Shown: positions 37,701-45,112 of the stretch, piece after piece
Layout of the letters: each line of letters starts with the position of its first letter
Position numbering within the stretch: position 1 is the stretch's first letter
DNA from: Ruegeria haliotis
GTDB lineage: Bacteria > Pseudomonadota > Alphaproteobacteria > Rhodobacterales > Rhodobacteraceae
DNA length: 54,947 bases
Reading direction: 5' to 3'
NCBI RefSeq assembly: GCF_013377785.1
Contig: NZ_JABXWT010000003.1
Coordinates: forward strand, 1 to 54,947
Made by a program: the position numbers and the translations under genes
Notes under the pieces: model-generated
Database searches by the model: none
Seen by the model: only the letters and a program-made list of their open reading frames with translations
Told to the model about the DNA's origin: nothing

Positions 37701-39327
37701 TCGGCGGATTGGTCACCTGGCTGAAGTTCTGCCGGAAGAAATGGCTGAGCGGGCGGTATTGCTTGGACAAAACCGCAGACGGTGTGTCGTCCCCCATCGA
37801 GGCCAGCGCCTCTTTGCCATCTTCTGCCATTGGCGCGAGTATCTGCTCCAACTCTTCGACCGAATAGCCGGCCGAGATCTGACGCTTGCGCAGCTCTTCG
37901 CCCGAGAACATTGGCGTCTCGGTCACGCCTGCCAGCGCTTCGTCCAGATCGTTGATCTTGCCGACCCACTCGCCAAACGGCAGGGCGGCGGCCAGTTTGT
38001 CCTTGATCTGCTTGTCGCGGAACAACTTGCCCTTCTTCATGTCGACGGCCAGCATCTGGCCGGGGCCAAGCGCACCTTTTTCGGTCACGGTTGCCTCATC
38101 AATCGGCACCATACCCGCCTCAGACCCCGCGATGACAAGACCATCACCCGTCACTACATAGCGCATCGGGCGCAGACCGTTGCGATCGAGACCAGCACAG
38201 ACCCAGCGCCCATCTGTCATCGCCAAAGCTGCGGGGCCATCCCATGGCTCCATCACCGAGTTGCAGTAGGAATACATGTCACGCCACGCCTGCGGCAGTT
38301 CCACTGCCTGCTTGGACCAGCTTTCCGGCACCAGCATGGTTTTTGCCATCGGGGCCGAACGGCCAGCACGTACCAGAACCTCGAAAACCGAGTCTAATGC
38401 GGCAGAATCCGATGATCCGCCCGCGATGATCGGTTTGATATCTTCGGCGTAATCGCCAAAGGTTGCCGAAGCCATGCGGATTTCATGGCTCTTCATCCAG
38501 TTGACGTTACCTCTCAGCGTGTTGATCTCACCATTATGTGCCAACATCCGGAAGGGTTGCGCCAGCCACCATTGCGGGAAGGTATTTGTAGAATAGCGCT
38601 GATGATAAATCGCAAACGCACTCTCAAAGCGTTCGTCCATCAGATCGGGATAGAAGACCGCAACCTGTTCGGCCAGCATCATGCCCTTGTAGATGATCGA
38701 CCGACAGCTGAGCGATGCGAGATACAAACCAGAAATACCTGCGGACATCGCAGCTTTTTCAATGCGACGGCGGATCACGTAGAGCTCGCGCTCGAACGTA
38801 TCTTCATCCACACCTTTGGAGTTCGAGATCAGGATCTGCTCGATCTCGGGGCGGGTGGCGTTGGCCTTATCACCCAAGCAGGTCACATCGACTGGCACAT
38901 GCCGCCAACCATAGATGTAATAGCCCATGCGCAGGACTTCGGTCTCGACGATGGTCCGGCATTGTTCCTGCGCGCCAAAATCCGTGCGCGGCAAAAAGAC
39001 CTGACCAACGGCAATCAGCTCATTCATGCGTGGTTCGTGCCCGGTGCGACGGATCTGATCGTAAAAGAACGGCACCGGAATTTGCACGTGAATGCCCGCA
39101 CCGTCCCCGGTCTTACCGTCGGCGTCTACAGCCCCGCGGTGCCAGATCGCCTTGAGCGCGGCGATACCGGCATCAACAACCTTGCGGCTTTTCTTGCCAT
39201 CAACGGAAACCACCAGGCCCACACCGCAAGAGGAATGCTCCTCTTCTTCGGAATAGAGACCGTTTCCAGCCATCCACTGACGTTTGGCTTCTTCGGCCCG
39301 CACCCAATCGGCATCATATTTTGTCAT
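34795..39327 (-). CDS. gltB: Glutamate synthase large (alpha) subunit
   Basis: NADPH-dependent glutamate synthase (GOGAT) alpha subunit, 1510 aa, full length. After a propeptide of about 33 residues the N-terminal nucleophile is Cys34 in HSSCGVGLV, starting the class II glutaminase domain. The central and FMN-binding synthase domains follow (GEGGEDPAHF, GGTGASPATSIKYAGLPWE). The 3Fe-4S cysteines are in CIMVRQCQSNTCPVGVC, and the C-terminal beta-helix glxB domain ends the protein. The start has AAGGAGACAACC upstream and overlaps the stop of the GFA-type gene by four bases. It works with GltD, whose gene lies first in the operon. Confidence 0.97.
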   Translation of the reverse strand: MTKYDADWVRAEEAKRQWMAGNGLYSEEEEHSSCGVGLVVSVDGKKSRKVVDAGIAALKAIWHRGAVDADGKTGDGAGIHVQIPVPFFYDQIRRTGHEPRMNELIAVGQVFLPRTDFGAQEQCRTIVETEVLRMGYYIYGWRHVPVDVTCLGDKANATRPEIEQILISNSKGVDEDTFERELYVIRRRIEKAAMSAGISGLYLASLSCRSIIYKGMMLAEQVAVFYPDLMDERFESAFAIYHQRYSTNTFPQWWLAQPFRMLAHNGEINTLRGNVNWMKSHEIRMASATFGDYAEDIKPIIAGGSSDSAALDSVFEVLVRAGRSAPMAKTMLVPESWSKQAVELPQAWRDMYSYCNSVMEPWDGPAALAMTDGRWVCAGLDRNGLRPMRYVVTGDGLVIAGSEAGMVPIDEATVTEKGALGPGQMLAVDMKKGKLFRDKQIKDKLAAALPFGEWVGKINDLDEALAGVTETPMFSGEELRKRQISAGYSVEELEQILAPMAEDGKEALASMGDDTPSAVLSKQYRPLSHFFRQNFSQVTNPPIDSLREYRVMSLKTRFGNLKNVLDEDSSQTEIIVLESPFVGNAQWDELVEHLNAPLAEIDCSFEPGQGALSAALVRVRAEAEEAVRSGAGHLVLSDMNSGEGRVAMPMILATSAVHSHLTRQGLRTFCSLNVRSAECVDPHYFAVLIGCGATVVNAYLAEDSLADRIDRGLLDGTLTENVARYREAIDQGLLKIMAKMGISVISSYRGGLNFEAVGLSRAMVAEYFPGMTSRISGIGVTGIQTKAEEIHAKAWDIGLDVLPIGGFYKARKLGETHAWEATSMHMMQMACNRASFELWKQYSAKMQSNPPIHLRDLMDFKPLGKPVPIEEVESITSIRKRFVTPGMSLGALSPEAHKTLNVAMNRIGAKSDSGEGGEDPAHFVPEPNGDNPSAKIKQVASGRFGVTAEYLNQCEELEIKVAQGAKPGEGGQLPGMKVTDLIARLRHSTKGVMLISPPPHHDIYSIEDLAQLIYDLKQINPRCKVTVKLVASSGVGTIAAGVAKAKADIILISGHNGGTGASPATSIKYAGLPWEMGLTEAHQVLAMNNLRDRVTLRTDGGLRTGRDVVMAAMMGAEEYGIGTAALIAMGCIMVRQCQSNTCPVGVCTQDDDLRAKFTGNADKVVNLITFYAQEVRELLASLGARSVDEIIGRADLLAQVSRGSAHLDDLDLNPLLITVDGAHDIAYDRDRDRNAVPDTLDAEIVRDAARFLKDGEKMQLSYAVQNTHRTVGTRVSSHIVQNFGMRNTFQPDHLHVKLQGSAGQSLGAFAAPGLKLEVSGDANDYVGKGLSGGTIVVRPPQVSPLRADENTIIGNTVLYGATDGHLFAAGRAGERFAVRNSGATVVVEGCGSNGCEYMTGGTAVILGGIGANFGAGMTGGMAYLYDPECKAEVLMNMETLVTCPVSVDHWEEQLKALIKRHATETGSRKAADILQHWDAEKVNFLQVCPKEMLNKLSHPLTTEVTAVPAE

Positions 39328-39761
39328 TGGTTGTCTCCTTCTTCCGGCGGGGCATACATGGCCATGACCTCAGCTTCGGTCATCTGCCGGCGTTCACCTT
39401 CGAACGCGTAGCCCTCGGGCTTTTTGTCAATAAAGAGTTCAAGCTGCAGCGGGTTACCTGTGGCGTTTTCGAACAGGCCCGCAGCCATTTGCGTCTGGCC
39501 ATGCATCTCACCCGGCAGGGTTATCCTGTACCAAAGCGCCGAGCCACACTCGCTGCAAAAGGCGCGTTCCGCCCAGTCAGACGAGGTGAACGTCTTGACC
39601 GGCCCCAGCGCCGCATACCCTGGTTGCGCAGAAAACGTCACCAACATCGAGCTGGTCCAGCTGCGGCACATGTCACAATGGCAGGCCCCCAACGAATCGC
39701 GGGCCGGGGTGGCGGTTACGGTCACCGCGCCGCACATGCATTGTCCTTGCAATTCGGGCAT
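39324..39761 (-). CDS. GFA-family (glutathione-dependent formaldehyde-activating-like) zinc protein
   Basis: Small zinc-binding protein of 145 aa in the GFA/CENP-V family. Zinc cysteines are visible in GQCMCGAVTV, GACHCDMCRSW and FCSECGSALWY. The family was named after glutathione-dependent formaldehyde-activating enzyme, but most members have no proven reaction. It sits between gltD and gltB, 33 bases after gltD, and its stop overlaps the gltB start (ATGA), so it is part of the glutamate synthase operon. No formaldehyde-oxidation genes are nearby. Confidence 0.9.
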   Translation of the reverse strand: MPELQGQCMCGAVTVTATPARDSLGACHCDMCRSWTSSMLVTFSAQPGYAALGPVKTFTSSDWAERAFCSECGSALWYRITLPGEMHGQTQMAAGLFENATGNPLQLELFIDKKPEGYAFEGERRQMTEAEVMAMYAPPEEGDNQ

Positions 39762-39794
39762 TTGGACCCTCCTGTCGCTGGGGTGAATTGGGTA

Positions 39795-41228
39795 TTACTC
39801 GGCTGCGATGACAGCTTTGCTGTTGAATTTGTCGAGGATCGCATCGGCGCAGTCGCGCCCGTCGCGGATGGCCCAGACCACCAGTGAGGCACCGCGCACG
39901 ATATCCCCAATGGCATAAACGCCGTCCATTTCGGTCTCGCCGGTCTCGAATGCGGCCTTGACGGTACCCCAGCGGGTAATCGGCAGTTCGGGCTGACCGA
40001 ACAGGGCGGGCAGGTCTTCGGGCTCAAAGCCAAGCGCCTTGATAACAAGGTCCGCGTCCTCGACATAATCAGCGCCCTCAATCACCTCGGGCGCCTGACG
40101 GCCCGTGGCGTCCGGCTGACCCAGACGCATTTTCTGCACCATGACGCCGGAGACACTGTCATCTCCGGTAAATCCCTTGGGCGCACTGAGCCATTCAAAG
40201 ATCACGCCTTCTTCTTCGGCATTCTGAGTTTCGCGCTGCGATCCCGGCATATTGGCCCGATCACGGCGATACAGACATTTGACCGAGGTCGCCCCCTGAC
40301 GGATCGACGTACGTACGCAATCCATCGCCGTGTCGCCGCCGCCAATCACAACGACTTTTTTACCTTCCGCGTTCAAGCGCCCATTGTCGAATTCTGCAAC
40401 GGTGTCGCCAAAGCTTTTGCGGTTCGAAGCTGTCAGGAAGTCGATGGCCTTTTCGATCCCACCCAGACCGCTGCCCGGCATGGACAGGTCCCGGGACTTG
40501 TAGACCCCCGTGGCAATGATGACTGCATCGTGTTTCGCCCGAATCTCTGCGAACTTGTCCGCAGTCACGTCGCAGTTCAGAATAAAATCAACCCCACCAT
40601 CGGCCAGCAAATCATTGCGGCGCTGCACGATGTCTTTTTCCAGCTTGAAACCCGGAATCCCGTACATCAACAAACCACCCGCGCGGTCGTGCCGATCATA
40701 GACGGTGACCTGAATGCCAGCTTGGCGCAGCATATCCGCTGCGGCCAGTCCGCCAGGGCCACCACCGATGATACCAACGCTTTCGGAACGTTCGGTTGTC
40801 GGCGAGACAGGCGTGACCCAGCCTTTGTCCCACGCGGTATCGGTGATGTATTTTTCAATCGTTCCGATGGTGACTGTGCCGTGGCCCGATTGCTCGATCA
40901 CGCAGTTGCCCTCGCACAAACGGTCCTGTGGGCAGATACGACCGCAGATCTCGGGGAACGTGTTGGTCGCCTGGCTGGTCTGATACGCCTCTTCCAACCG
41001 CCCGGTGGCTGTCAGGCGCAACCAGTCGGGGATATTGTTGTGCAGCGGGCAATGCGACTGACAATAGGGTACACCGCACTGGCTACAGCGGCTGGCCTGC
41101 TCGGCCGCCTTTTCGGCCGCAAATTCGGCATAGATCTCGTCAAAGTCTTCCTTGCGGTCAGTAGCGGCACGCTTTTCCGGCATGACGCGGTCGATCTGCA
41201 CAAATTTCAGCATCGGTTGCTTGGCCAC
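39795..41228 (-). CDS. gltD: Glutamate synthase small (beta) subunit
   Basis: NADPH:GltB electron-input subunit, 477 aa. The N-terminal 4Fe-4S region has CSQCGVPYCQSHCPLHNNIPDWL and CGRICPQDRLCEGNCV. The FAD motif is VGIIGGGPGGLAAADMLRQ, and the NADPH motif is VVVIGGGDTAMDCVRTS. The start codon is GTG at 41228 with GGAG eight bases upstream. It is the first gene of the gltD-GFA-gltB operon. The 230 bases upstream, shared with the divergent uppP, are AT-rich and probably hold the promoter. Confidence 0.97.
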   Translation of the reverse strand: MAKQPMLKFVQIDRVMPEKRAATDRKEDFDEIYAEFAAEKAAEQASRCSQCGVPYCQSHCPLHNNIPDWLRLTATGRLEEAYQTSQATNTFPEICGRICPQDRLCEGNCVIEQSGHGTVTIGTIEKYITDTAWDKGWVTPVSPTTERSESVGIIGGGPGGLAAADMLRQAGIQVTVYDRHDRAGGLLMYGIPGFKLEKDIVQRRNDLLADGGVDFILNCDVTADKFAEIRAKHDAVIIATGVYKSRDLSMPGSGLGGIEKAIDFLTASNRKSFGDTVAEFDNGRLNAEGKKVVVIGGGDTAMDCVRTSIRQGATSVKCLYRRDRANMPGSQRETQNAEEEGVIFEWLSAPKGFTGDDSVSGVMVQKMRLGQPDATGRQAPEVIEGADYVEDADLVIKALGFEPEDLPALFGQPELPITRWGTVKAAFETGETEMDGVYAIGDIVRGASLVVWAIRDGRDCADAILDKFNSKAVIAAE

Positions 41229-41458
41229 GGGTCAGACTCCATGAATTGGCTTGGTCGGATCTCTTTACGGGATGGTTATACGAATTAAAAGTCAATTATG
41301 CTGACCTAAAATGAAAAATACTTGAGGATCTCGCCAACCATATAGAATTTCTTCGTGTTTTTAGGTCCGAATCGGATCTATCTGTGTGCTTTCCTTTTCT
41401 TCAACACACTTATACCCATTGAACGCAAACAACACGTGATGGCAGCACGGCAGGGCAG
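41229..41458. promoter_or_regulatory. Divergent intergenic region gltD / uppP
   Basis: These 230 AT-rich non-coding bases lie between two divergent genes. On the minus strand TATAAC lies close to gltD in a run ...TTTTAATTCGTATAACC, a possible -10, but I find no matching -35 at 17 bases. No ORF or stable hairpin is apparent. Confidence 0.4.
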
Positions 41459-42262
41459 ATGAGTCTTTTTCACTTGATTCTCGTGGCGATCATTCAGGGA
41501 ATTACTGAGTTTTTGCCAATATCGTCATCGGGCCATCTGATCTTGTTGCCCAGCCTCACAGGCTTGGACGATCAGGGACAGGCTATTGATGTCGCTGTGC
41601 ATGTCGGCACGCTGGGTGCCGTCGTCCTGTATTTCTGGTCAGACGTCAAACAGGCCATCGCCGGGGTGCCGCAGGCGCTGACCGGTCGCACAGACACCCC
41701 GCAGGCACGGCTGGCGCTGGGTTTGATCGTTGCCACGATTCCGACTGTGATTGTGGGCTTGCTGCTGTACCTCACAGGGCTGAGCGCGGCCATGCGGTCC
41801 GTCGCCGTGATCGGCTGGACAATGCTGGGATTCGGCCTTTTGCTGTATTGGATGGACCAGAAGGGTCAGCAAACCAAAGAGGCCGGGGATTGGGGCCTGC
41901 GCGATGCGGTTATCATGGGGCTGTGGCAAGTTCTGGCGCTTATTCCGGGCACGTCGCGGTCCGGCATTACAATCACTGGCGCGCGCCAATTGGGATATAC
42001 CCGCGAGGATGGCGCCAGGATCGCCATGCTGATGTCAATCCCGACGATTCTGGCGTCAGGGGTCTTGTTGTCAGTGGATGTTGTCCGCGAGGCTAATACT
42101 GAATTGGCCAAAGATGGCGCCATCGCCGCCGTCTTTGCCTTTGTTTCCGCCCTGCTGGCATTAACCCTGATGATGCGGCTGTTGCGCAGCGTCAGCTTTA
42201 CGCCTTACGTCATTTACCGCGTAATTCTGGGCATCATATTGCTGGTGATCGCCTATAGCTGA
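41459..42262 (+). CDS. uppP: Undecaprenyl-diphosphate phosphatase
   Basis: BacA/UppP-type membrane phosphatase of 267 aa that recycles undecaprenyl diphosphate to the monophosphate carrier for peptidoglycan precursors. The first catalytic motif is QGITEFLPISSSGHLIL and the second is ALIPGTSRSGITITGA, both diagnostic. About eight transmembrane segments are present. Its stop codon is immediately followed by the stop of the convergent NDUFA9-like gene, leaving no intergenic base. Confidence 0.97.
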   Translation: MSLFHLILVAIIQGITEFLPISSSGHLILLPSLTGLDDQGQAIDVAVHVGTLGAVVLYFWSDVKQAIAGVPQALTGRTDTPQARLALGLIVATIPTVIVGLLLYLTGLSAAMRSVAVIGWTMLGFGLLLYWMDQKGQQTKEAGDWGLRDAVIMGLWQVLALIPGTSRSGITITGARQLGYTREDGARIAMLMSIPTILASGVLLSVDVVREANTELAKDGAIAAVFAFVSALLALTLMMRLLRSVSFTPYVIYRVILGIILLVIAYS

Positions 42263-43246
42263 TCAGGTCCGCAGGTTACTGGCTGAATTCTGGATGTCGT
42301 CGTATTGACCCGCGGGACGGAACTTCCACAGATATTCAGGCAGAATGGACTCGAGCGTTGTCGGTTCAATCCCCAGATCAGCGAATTTTTTCGCGCCTTC
42401 CGACACCACGTTGTCGCGGCGCAGGTTCTTCAGTTGATCACGTGTCAGGACGTGGTTGGGAAACAGCTGAAAGCTGACGAATTTAACAATATCCAACACA
42501 CCGGCCATAAGCCGCCCCATCAGAAATGGCATTCCGATGATCACGCGACGACGATAAATTACGTCCAGCATCTGCTGCATCAGCGCGCGGAACGTTTTCA
42601 CCTCGGGGCCACCCAGTTCGTAAACGCCCGGCGCAGCCTGACCAAGAACACCCGCTACAGCCGCCTGAGCGACGTCATCGACATAGACAGGCTGGAATTT
42701 TGTCTCTGCGCCCACCAGCGGCAGGAACGGGCTCAGACGGGTCATTGCGGCGAAGCGGTTAAAGAACTGATCTTCGGTACCGAAAATGACCGAGGGGCGC
42801 AGGATCACGGCATCGGGCATATGCGCCAGAACACCAGCCTCGCCTTGCGCCTTGGTACGGGAATATTCGCTGTCAGATTCTGCGTCTGCGCCAATGGCGG
42901 ATACATGCACCATACGCGCGACGCCCTGTTCAGCAGCCAACCTCGCGACCCGTCCGGCCCCTTCGGCCTGTACGGCGCCAAACTCATTGTTGCCCAATTC
43001 ATTCAGAACACCGACGCAATTGACGACCGTATCTGCGCCCCGCATCGCCGACGCGACCGAGGCATCGTCACGAATATTGCACAAGACCGGCTCAACCTGA
43101 CCTACAACACCGTAGGGTCTGACGAAGATGGCCTCGTTGGGACGTCGCACCGCCACCCGCACACGCCACCCTTCACTCGCCATGCGCCGCGCGATGTAGC
43201 GACCGACAAAACCCGATCCGCCGTAAATCGTGACCAGTTTGGACAT
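42263..43246 (-). CDS. Complex I NDUFA9-subunit-like NAD(P)-binding protein
   Basis: Atypical SDR of about 327 aa. The N-terminal VTIYGGSGFVGRYIARRMAS is the NAD(P)-binding motif, and the protein runs RVAVRRPNEAIFVRPYGVVGQVE and VYELGGPEVKTFRALMQQML in the manner of NDUFA9, an accessory subunit of mitochondrial complex I. Alphaproteobacteria carry close relatives, and in some a role in complex I has been shown. I use ATG 43246 (MSKLVTIYGG), which has AGGAG seven bases upstream. The frame extends to 43333 without such a site. Confidence 0.9.
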   Translation of the reverse strand: MSKLVTIYGGSGFVGRYIARRMASEGWRVRVAVRRPNEAIFVRPYGVVGQVEPVLCNIRDDASVASAMRGADTVVNCVGVLNELGNNEFGAVQAEGAGRVARLAAEQGVARMVHVSAIGADAESDSEYSRTKAQGEAGVLAHMPDAVILRPSVIFGTEDQFFNRFAAMTRLSPFLPLVGAETKFQPVYVDDVAQAAVAGVLGQAAPGVYELGGPEVKTFRALMQQMLDVIYRRRVIIGMPFLMGRLMAGVLDIVKFVSFQLFPNHVLTRDQLKNLRRDNVVSEGAKKFADLGIEPTTLESILPEYLWKFRPAGQYDDIQNSASNLRT

Positions 43247-43456
43247 GAGAGCGCTCCTGCTGAGTATATGCGCCCTAGAACTAACGCTGTGGTAGCCATC
43301 GAACAAGGCGCTAATTCGCCGCGTGCGCCTCAAGAATCACACCCAAAGTTACCGGGCCTTCGGGACGAGCAGTGGGATTCAAAAAACTTTCAGAAAACTT
43401 CCCGAATCTGGTTGACGCTCCTCGCCAGTGGGCTTAAACGCCCCTCCACGACACCT

Positions 43457-43542
43457 GCCCAGGTGGCGGAATGGTAGACGCGCTAGCTTCAGGTGCTAGT
43501 GTCTGTATGGACGTGGAGGTTCGAGTCCTCTCCTGGGCACCA
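43457..43542 (+). tRNA. tRNA-Leu (CAG)
   Basis: A complete class II tRNA. The acceptor arms GCCCAGG (43457-43463) and CCTGGGC (43532-43538) pair perfectly and are followed by discriminator A and an encoded CCA. The anticodon stem CTAGC/GCTAG encloses the loop TTCAGGT, giving anticodon CAG. A long variable arm (GTGTCTGTATGGACGT) and the TTCGAGT T-loop complete the leucine-type structure. It lies between the divergent NDUFA9-like gene and the end of the cox cluster. Confidence 0.97.
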
Positions 43543-43688
43543 TTTCTTCCGAAATCAAAAGTTTCTTGCCGCTTTTAGCGAAGATAACGCCCGTGTCACG
43601 CTTGTTGATCATACACCTCCGGGTATTATCGCCCCAATGACACGGCTCGGCGGGATACACCGATTGGCGCTGTCGTTGTTCACACACC

Positions 43689-43727
43689 CAAAATTGCAAT
43701 GCGGGCCAGGGCACAGCCCCAGCCCTG
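43689..43727 (-). terminator. Possible terminator at the end of the cox operon
   Basis: On the minus strand, directly after the coxG stop, a 6-bp stem CAGGGC/GCCCTG (43707-43712 with 43722-43727) is followed 13 bases later by ATTTT. The distance to the U-tract is longer than usual, so this is a weak call. Confidence 0.4.
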
Positions 43728-43729
43728 AA

Positions 43730-44182
43730 TCACGATACGGATTGCTCAGAAACGATCTCGCCGAAGCGGGTAAAGAACTTGCCGGACAACTTCTTGGCCG
43801 TTCCCGCGATCAACCGGCTGCCCAGTTGCGCGATCTTGCCGCCGACATCAACCTTTGCGGTGTAGGCAAGTACGGTTTCGGCGCCGTCTTCGGTCAACGT
43901 CACCTCGGCGCCGCCCTTGGCAAACCCGGCGGCGCCGCCTTTGCCTTCTCCGGTCAGGGAAAATCCGTTTGGTGCGTTCGATGTGTCCAGCGTCACCTCT
44001 CCTGCAAACCGCGCTTTGACCGGGCCGACCTTCAAAACCACCTTGGCCTCAAGCTCTTGGGCTGAGTTCTGGGTCAGCTCTTCGCAGCCCGGAATACACT
44101 CACGCAGAATCTCCGGGTCGTTCAGGGCACGGTAAACAACATCGCGCGGTGCCGTGATGCGGATTTCGTCACTCAGTTCCAT
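43730..44182 (-). CDS. coxG: CoxG: SRPBCC-family CO dehydrogenase accessory protein
   Basis: CoxG/carbon monoxide dehydrogenase subunit G family protein, 150 aa, with the SRPBCC (START-like) fold: ELSDEIRITAPRDVVYRALNDPEILRECIPGCEEL is the characteristic N-terminus. CoxG proteins help recruit the CO dehydrogenase to the membrane and have been linked to quinone delivery. It ends the cox operon. AAAGGA stands seven bases before the ATG, right after the small ORF stop. Confidence 0.93.
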   Translation of the reverse strand: MELSDEIRITAPRDVVYRALNDPEILRECIPGCEELTQNSAQELEAKVVLKVGPVKARFAGEVTLDTSNAPNGFSLTGEGKGGAAGFAKGGAEVTLTEDGAETVLAYTAKVDVGGKIAQLGSRLIAGTAKKLSGKFFTRFGEIVSEQSVS

Positions 44183-44196
44183 TCATGTTTCCTTTG

Positions 44197-44307
44197 TTAA
44201 CAACATCTTGGATAAACCAGAAGCGCCGCCTCGGTCGCTTCTTCCGGGGTCAGCTCGGGACATTTCGGCCAGAGGGCCCTCAGTCGCTTACGCAGATTTT
44301 TCATCAT
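44197..44307 (-). CDS. 36-residue small ORF between coxF and coxG
   Basis: A short frame of 36 codons beginning with two ATGs (44307, 44304). GGAAGG lies six bases upstream, and the start overlaps the last codons of the xdhC/coxF gene. It ends 14 bases before the coxG start. The predicted product has a very basic N-terminus (MMKNLRKRLRALWPKC), an acidic middle (ELTPEEATEAALLV) and ends in two cysteines. No family is recognised. Good ribosome-binding site, placement and lack of gap on either side argue for translation; conservation was not checked. Confidence 0.6.
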   Translation of the reverse strand: MMKNLRKRLRALWPKCPELTPEEATEAALLVYPRCC

Positions 44308-45100
44308 GGTTTGCCTTCCGGGTTTTATCAGTATTCCGCCAGTTTATGATTTCGGCCAGGATCGACAGGGCGATTTCATGCGGGTCGATGGCGTGGATAT
44401 CCAACCCGGCCGGAGATTTGAGCCGCGCCACGCGCAGCGGGTCCATGCCCTGCGCGATCAGTTTCGCCGCCAGCACTTCTGCCTTCCTGCGGCTGGCCAC
44501 CATCGACACCCGCACCGCGTCGGTCTCCAACGCGGCCTGCAATGCTTGCCCGTCACCGTGCCCCTGCGATGCCACAACGACAAAATCCCGGGTTTCGATT
44601 CCCAGATCCGATACAGTATCCGATGAAAACCGCACGTATTCCGGGCTTGGCGCCGCCCCATCTGACAGACAAATCCGAAATCCAGCCAGCGCACCGTGGG
44701 CCGCCAGAGCTGCTGCGATGGGCGACTCGCCGAAAATCACCAACCGTGGTGCATGTTGATAGGGCTCAACCAACAGATCGACCGTGCCGCCCGACGGGCA
44801 ACCGCTTTTGAAAGTCTGCACGCCATCCGGGTCCGTCATATTCACCACCGTTTTCGAAGGTTTCACGCGGATCATTTGCGGCGCGCCACTGGCCAATGCC
44901 TGCCGGGCCGAGGTCAGCACCGCCCTTTGCACACAGGCCCCACCCAGATGCCCCAATATCTGGCCATCCCGCGTGATCGCAGCCTTGCCGCCAGCCTTGG
45001 CCGATGTTGCATCCGCCGTCCGCAGAACCGTTGTCACACAGAACGCATCCCCTGTTTCGCGCAGCTGTTCAATGGTATCGAATATGTCGAAATTTGCCAT
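44288..45100 (-). CDS. coxF: XdhC/CoxF family maturation protein
   Basis: XdhC/CoxI-family protein of 270 aa that in CO and xanthine dehydrogenases handles insertion and sulfuration of the molybdenum cofactor. The N-terminal XdhC domain shows GDAFCVTTVLRTADATSAKAGGKAAIT and HLGGACVQ. The C-terminal Rossmann part has LVIFGESPIAAALAAHG and FVVVASQGHGDGQALQAAL, ending in IDPHEIALSILAEIIN. GGAG precedes the start. In the cox order of Oligotropha-type operons it corresponds to coxF. The 36-codon small ORF begins within its last codons. Confidence 0.9.
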   Translation of the reverse strand: MANFDIFDTIEQLRETGDAFCVTTVLRTADATSAKAGGKAAITRDGQILGHLGGACVQRAVLTSARQALASGAPQMIRVKPSKTVVNMTDPDGVQTFKSGCPSGGTVDLLVEPYQHAPRLVIFGESPIAAALAAHGALAGFRICLSDGAAPSPEYVRFSSDTVSDLGIETRDFVVVASQGHGDGQALQAALETDAVRVSMVASRRKAEVLAAKLIAQGMDPLRVARLKSPAGLDIHAIDPHEIALSILAEIINWRNTDKTRKANHDEKSA

Positions 45101-45112
45101 TCCGGGCTCCTT

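Noticed and set aside
43543..43688. Second tRNA or attachment-site duplication after tRNA-Leu
   Set aside because: No repeated 3' end of the tRNA, integrase gene or cloverleaf is present in this window.
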